Notes under the pieces: model-generated
The model's input: only the letters and a program-made list of their open reading frames with translations
Told to the model about the DNA's origin: nothing
Databases searched by the model: none
In this document: positions 5,109 to 6,389 of the stretch, piece after piece
Layout: each line of letters begins with the position of its first letter
How positions within the stretch are numbered: the first letter of the stretch is position 1
Made by a program: the position numbers and the translations under genes
NCBI GenBank assembly: GCA_964532085.1
Contig: CAZHHH010000136.1
Location: 1-6,389, forward strand
Direction of reading: 5' to 3'
Origin: CAZHHH01 sp964532085
Lineage (GTDB): Bacteria; Bacteroidota; Bacteroidia; Bacteroidales; Marinilabiliaceae
DNA length: 6,389 nucleotides

Positions 5109-5996
5109 ATGGAAAACACAGGTGAAACTATTCATAGGGAAATTACGCCATTAAATGAGGATGATTGTTTTTTAGTTTTTGACAGAAAGAGGAAGTATTT
5201 CTCTTTCCCTATTCATTTTCATCCCGAATATGAGATTAATTTTATATATAATGCAAAAGGAGCAAAGCGTGTTGTAGGTGATCATATAGCAGAGATAGGT
5301 GATATTGAGTTGGTTATGGTTGGTTCAAACTTGTATCATGGTTGGGAAAATTACAAAAAAGATAAAAATGAGCAATATCATGAAATAACCATACAATTCC
5401 CTAAAGACCTTTTTGAAGGACAGTGGATAAACAAAAACATTCTTAAGCCAATACGTGATTTGTTGCAAAATTCAAATCGAGGAATTCTTTTTTCCAGAGA
5501 AACAGCTGAAAAGTTGAAGCCTAAATTATTAGCTATGGCGCATAAACAAGGCTTTGAATCTTTTATAGATTTTCAAATGTTGCTTTTTGAACTTTCAATG
5601 TCAGAAGGACAGCAACTTTTAACAAATATATCATTTCAAAGTGAAAGTAATTTTTACAATAGTGAGAAAATTGAAAAAATATATAACTTTATAAAGAATA
5701 ACTTTGATAAAAAAATAATGCTCGACGAAGCCGCAGAGATGTTAAATATGTCAACTGTCTCATTTGGTAGATTGATAAAACAGAGAACAGGAAAGACTTT
5801 TGTAGAATTTACTAATGAAATCAGGTTGGGTTATGCCACAAGATTGCTAATCGAAACTAATAAAAGCATATCGGAGATATGTTATGAGTGCGGTTTTAAT
5901 AACATCTCAAATTTCAATAGAACTTTTAAGAGAAAACAGGGTGTGACCCCATCGGAATTTAGAATTAATTTTAGTGGAACAAAAACTGTATATTAA
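5109..5996 (+). CDS. AraC-family transcriptional regulator with N-terminal cupin domain
   Basis: A 295-residue one-component regulator. The N-terminal half is a cupin-like sensing domain, with the metal/ligand-type segment HFHPEYEINFI (36-46) and GDHIAEIGDIELVMVGSNLYHGW (57-79). The C-terminal third is the double helix-turn-helix of the AraC family: first unit about 203-225 (MLDEAAEMLNMSTVSFGRLI), second about 252-275 (SISEICYECGFNNISNFNRT), ending in the family signature KRKQGVTPSEFR (274-285). It should bind DNA in the cytoplasm and respond to a small ligand, probably a sugar. The frame is closed by a TAG at 5100-5102 just upstream, so the ATG at 5109 is the first start. It is divergent from the mannanase gene, which is the obvious candidate target. 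Its stop codon lies inside the terminator hairpin shared with the converging Dabb gene. No membrane segments, so it is not a hybrid two-component sensor of the kind often found in Bacteroidota polysaccharide loci. Ligand unknown. Confidence 0.92.
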   Translation: MENTGETIHREITPLNEDDCFLVFDRKRKYFSFPIHFHPEYEINFIYNAKGAKRVVGDHIAEIGDIELVMVGSNLYHGWENYKKDKNEQYHEITIQFPKDLFEGQWINKNILKPIRDLLQNSNRGILFSRETAEKLKPKLLAMAHKQGFESFIDFQMLLFELSMSEGQQLLTNISFQSESNFYNSEKIEKIYNFIKNNFDKKIMLDEAAEMLNMSTVSFGRLIKQRTGKTFVEFTNEIRLGYATRLLIETNKSISEICYECGFNNISNFNRTFKRKQGVTPSEFRINFSGTKTVY

Positions 5997-6022
5997 TAGT
6001 GCAAAACTAATAATATACAGTT
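5984..6022. terminator. Hairpin terminator shared by the convergent AraC and Dabb genes
   Basis: A perfect 12-base inverted repeat, AACTGTATATTA (5984-5995) and TAATATACAGTT (6011-6022). TAGT/ACTA pair further inside after one A-A mismatch, leaving a GCAAA-containing loop. The left arm contains the last AraC codons and most of its stop codon. On the minus strand the stem runs into a T-rich stretch (GTTTTTGTT), so it best terminates the Dabb transcript, 13 bases after that gene's stop. On the plus strand the following T-run is poor. Confidence 0.6.
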
Positions 6023-6035
6023 ATATATTTGATAA

Positions 6036-6326
6036 TTAAAACTCATAATCAACACAAGCACGCTGGTCAAGTGTTGCTCGTATTAATGTTGATACTTTCT
6101 GATGTTCTGGATGAACAACATAACTGTTTAAATCCTCCCAGCTTTCAAATTCAGTGGTTAAAGCTAAATCGAACATCTCTTTAGGATTGCTGTTTATACC
6201 AACTTCTATACTTTTTAATTCTGGTATAAAATTAACTAGATCTTCTAGCGACTTTTTAATTAACTCTAAATCTGTAGAGTTCTTTTTGCCATTTTTAAAC
6301 TGAAATAAAACTATATGCTTTATCAT
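6036..6326 (-). CDS. Small Dabb-domain (stress-responsive alpha/beta barrel) protein
   Basis: A 96-residue protein that is a single dimeric alpha/beta-barrel (Dabb) domain. It opens with the typical strand MIKHIVLFQFK, has a helix around 18-34, a strand DLALTTEFES (53-62), and the conserved YVVHPEHQKV segment (69-78) with its H-P-x-H motif. The family is small, cytoplasmic and usually dimeric. Members range from stress-induced proteins to enzymes such as olivetolic acid cyclase, so no reaction can be assigned here. There is no signal peptide. An in-frame stop on the minus strand lies three codons before the ATG, so the start is fixed. It converges with the AraC gene and shares its terminator. 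It appears to be transcribed alone from a candidate promoter at 6351-6358. A link to hemicellulose use is not evident. Confidence 0.88.
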   Translation of the reverse strand: MIKHIVLFQFKNGKKNSTDLELIKKSLEDLVNFIPELKSIEVGINSNPKEMFDLALTTEFESWEDLNSYVVHPEHQKVSTLIRATLDQRACVDYEF

Positions 6327-6350
6327 AATAATCTATTTTAATGATTTTTT

Positions 6351-6358
6351 CAAAACTA
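6351..6358 (-). promoter_or_regulatory. Candidate -7 box (TAnnTTTG) for the Dabb gene
   Basis: On the minus strand the bases read TAGTTTTG, an exact match to the Bacteroidota -7 consensus, placing a start of transcription about 20 bases before the ATG. The nearest upstream TTG is only 12 bases away, too close for a normal -33 element. The box overlaps the first unit of the direct repeat at 6352-6389. Confidence 0.4.
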
Positions 6359-6389
6359 TATAAATATGGACAATTTAAAACTATATAAA
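6352..6389. repeat. 13-base direct repeat at the right edge
   Basis: AAAACTATATAAA occurs at 6352-6364 and again at 6377-6389, 25 bases apart start to start; the first ten bases also occur at 6307-6316 inside the Dabb gene. The second unit is cut by the window end, so more copies could follow. It covers the candidate Dabb promoter. Low complexity makes chance possible. Confidence 0.4.

Overview
The window looks like a piece of a Bacteroidota chromosome. It is strongly AT-rich, its genes lack clear Shine-Dalgarno sites, and several gene starts sit close to matches of the Bacteroidota -7 box TAnnTTTG. It also carries two lipoprotein glycoside hydrolases and an AraC-type regulator. No marker resolves the organism below phylum. 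There are six protein genes, no RNA genes, no CRISPR array and no recognisable insertion sequence. No gap between genes exceeds about 200 bases.

Left part (1-2216): a two-gene, plus-strand xylan operon. It encodes a lipoprotein GH10 endo-xylanase and, 26 bases later, a leaderless GH43 (subfamily 1-like) beta-xylosidase/arabinofuranosidase, closed by a strong hairpin terminator. The likely division of labour is xylan chain cutting in the cell envelope, uptake by a transporter outside the window, and final hydrolysis in the cytoplasm.

Middle part (2251-3567): one gene for an AAA_14-type ATPase with a DUF4143 region, whose C-terminus carries a D...ExK pattern typical of PD-(D/E)XK nuclease folds. 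It is bracketed by three copies of one 31-base palindromic repeat, one directly upstream and two in tandem downstream, all in the same orientation. Nothing links this unit to sugar metabolism. It looks like an independent gene-plus-repeat cassette lodged between two hemicellulose modules, and it is the most interesting object here.

Right part (3580-6389): a minus-strand lipoprotein GH5 beta-mannanase, divergent from an AraC-family regulator that may control it through the 168-base region between them. A small Dabb-domain protein converges on the regulator, and the two share a hairpin terminator. The mannanase has acidic residues just after its lipid cysteine, as in Bacteroidota surface lipoproteins, while the xylanase does not. 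Together the flanks look like fragments of a hemicellulose (xylan plus mannan) utilisation region. No SusC/SusD pair is visible inside the window.
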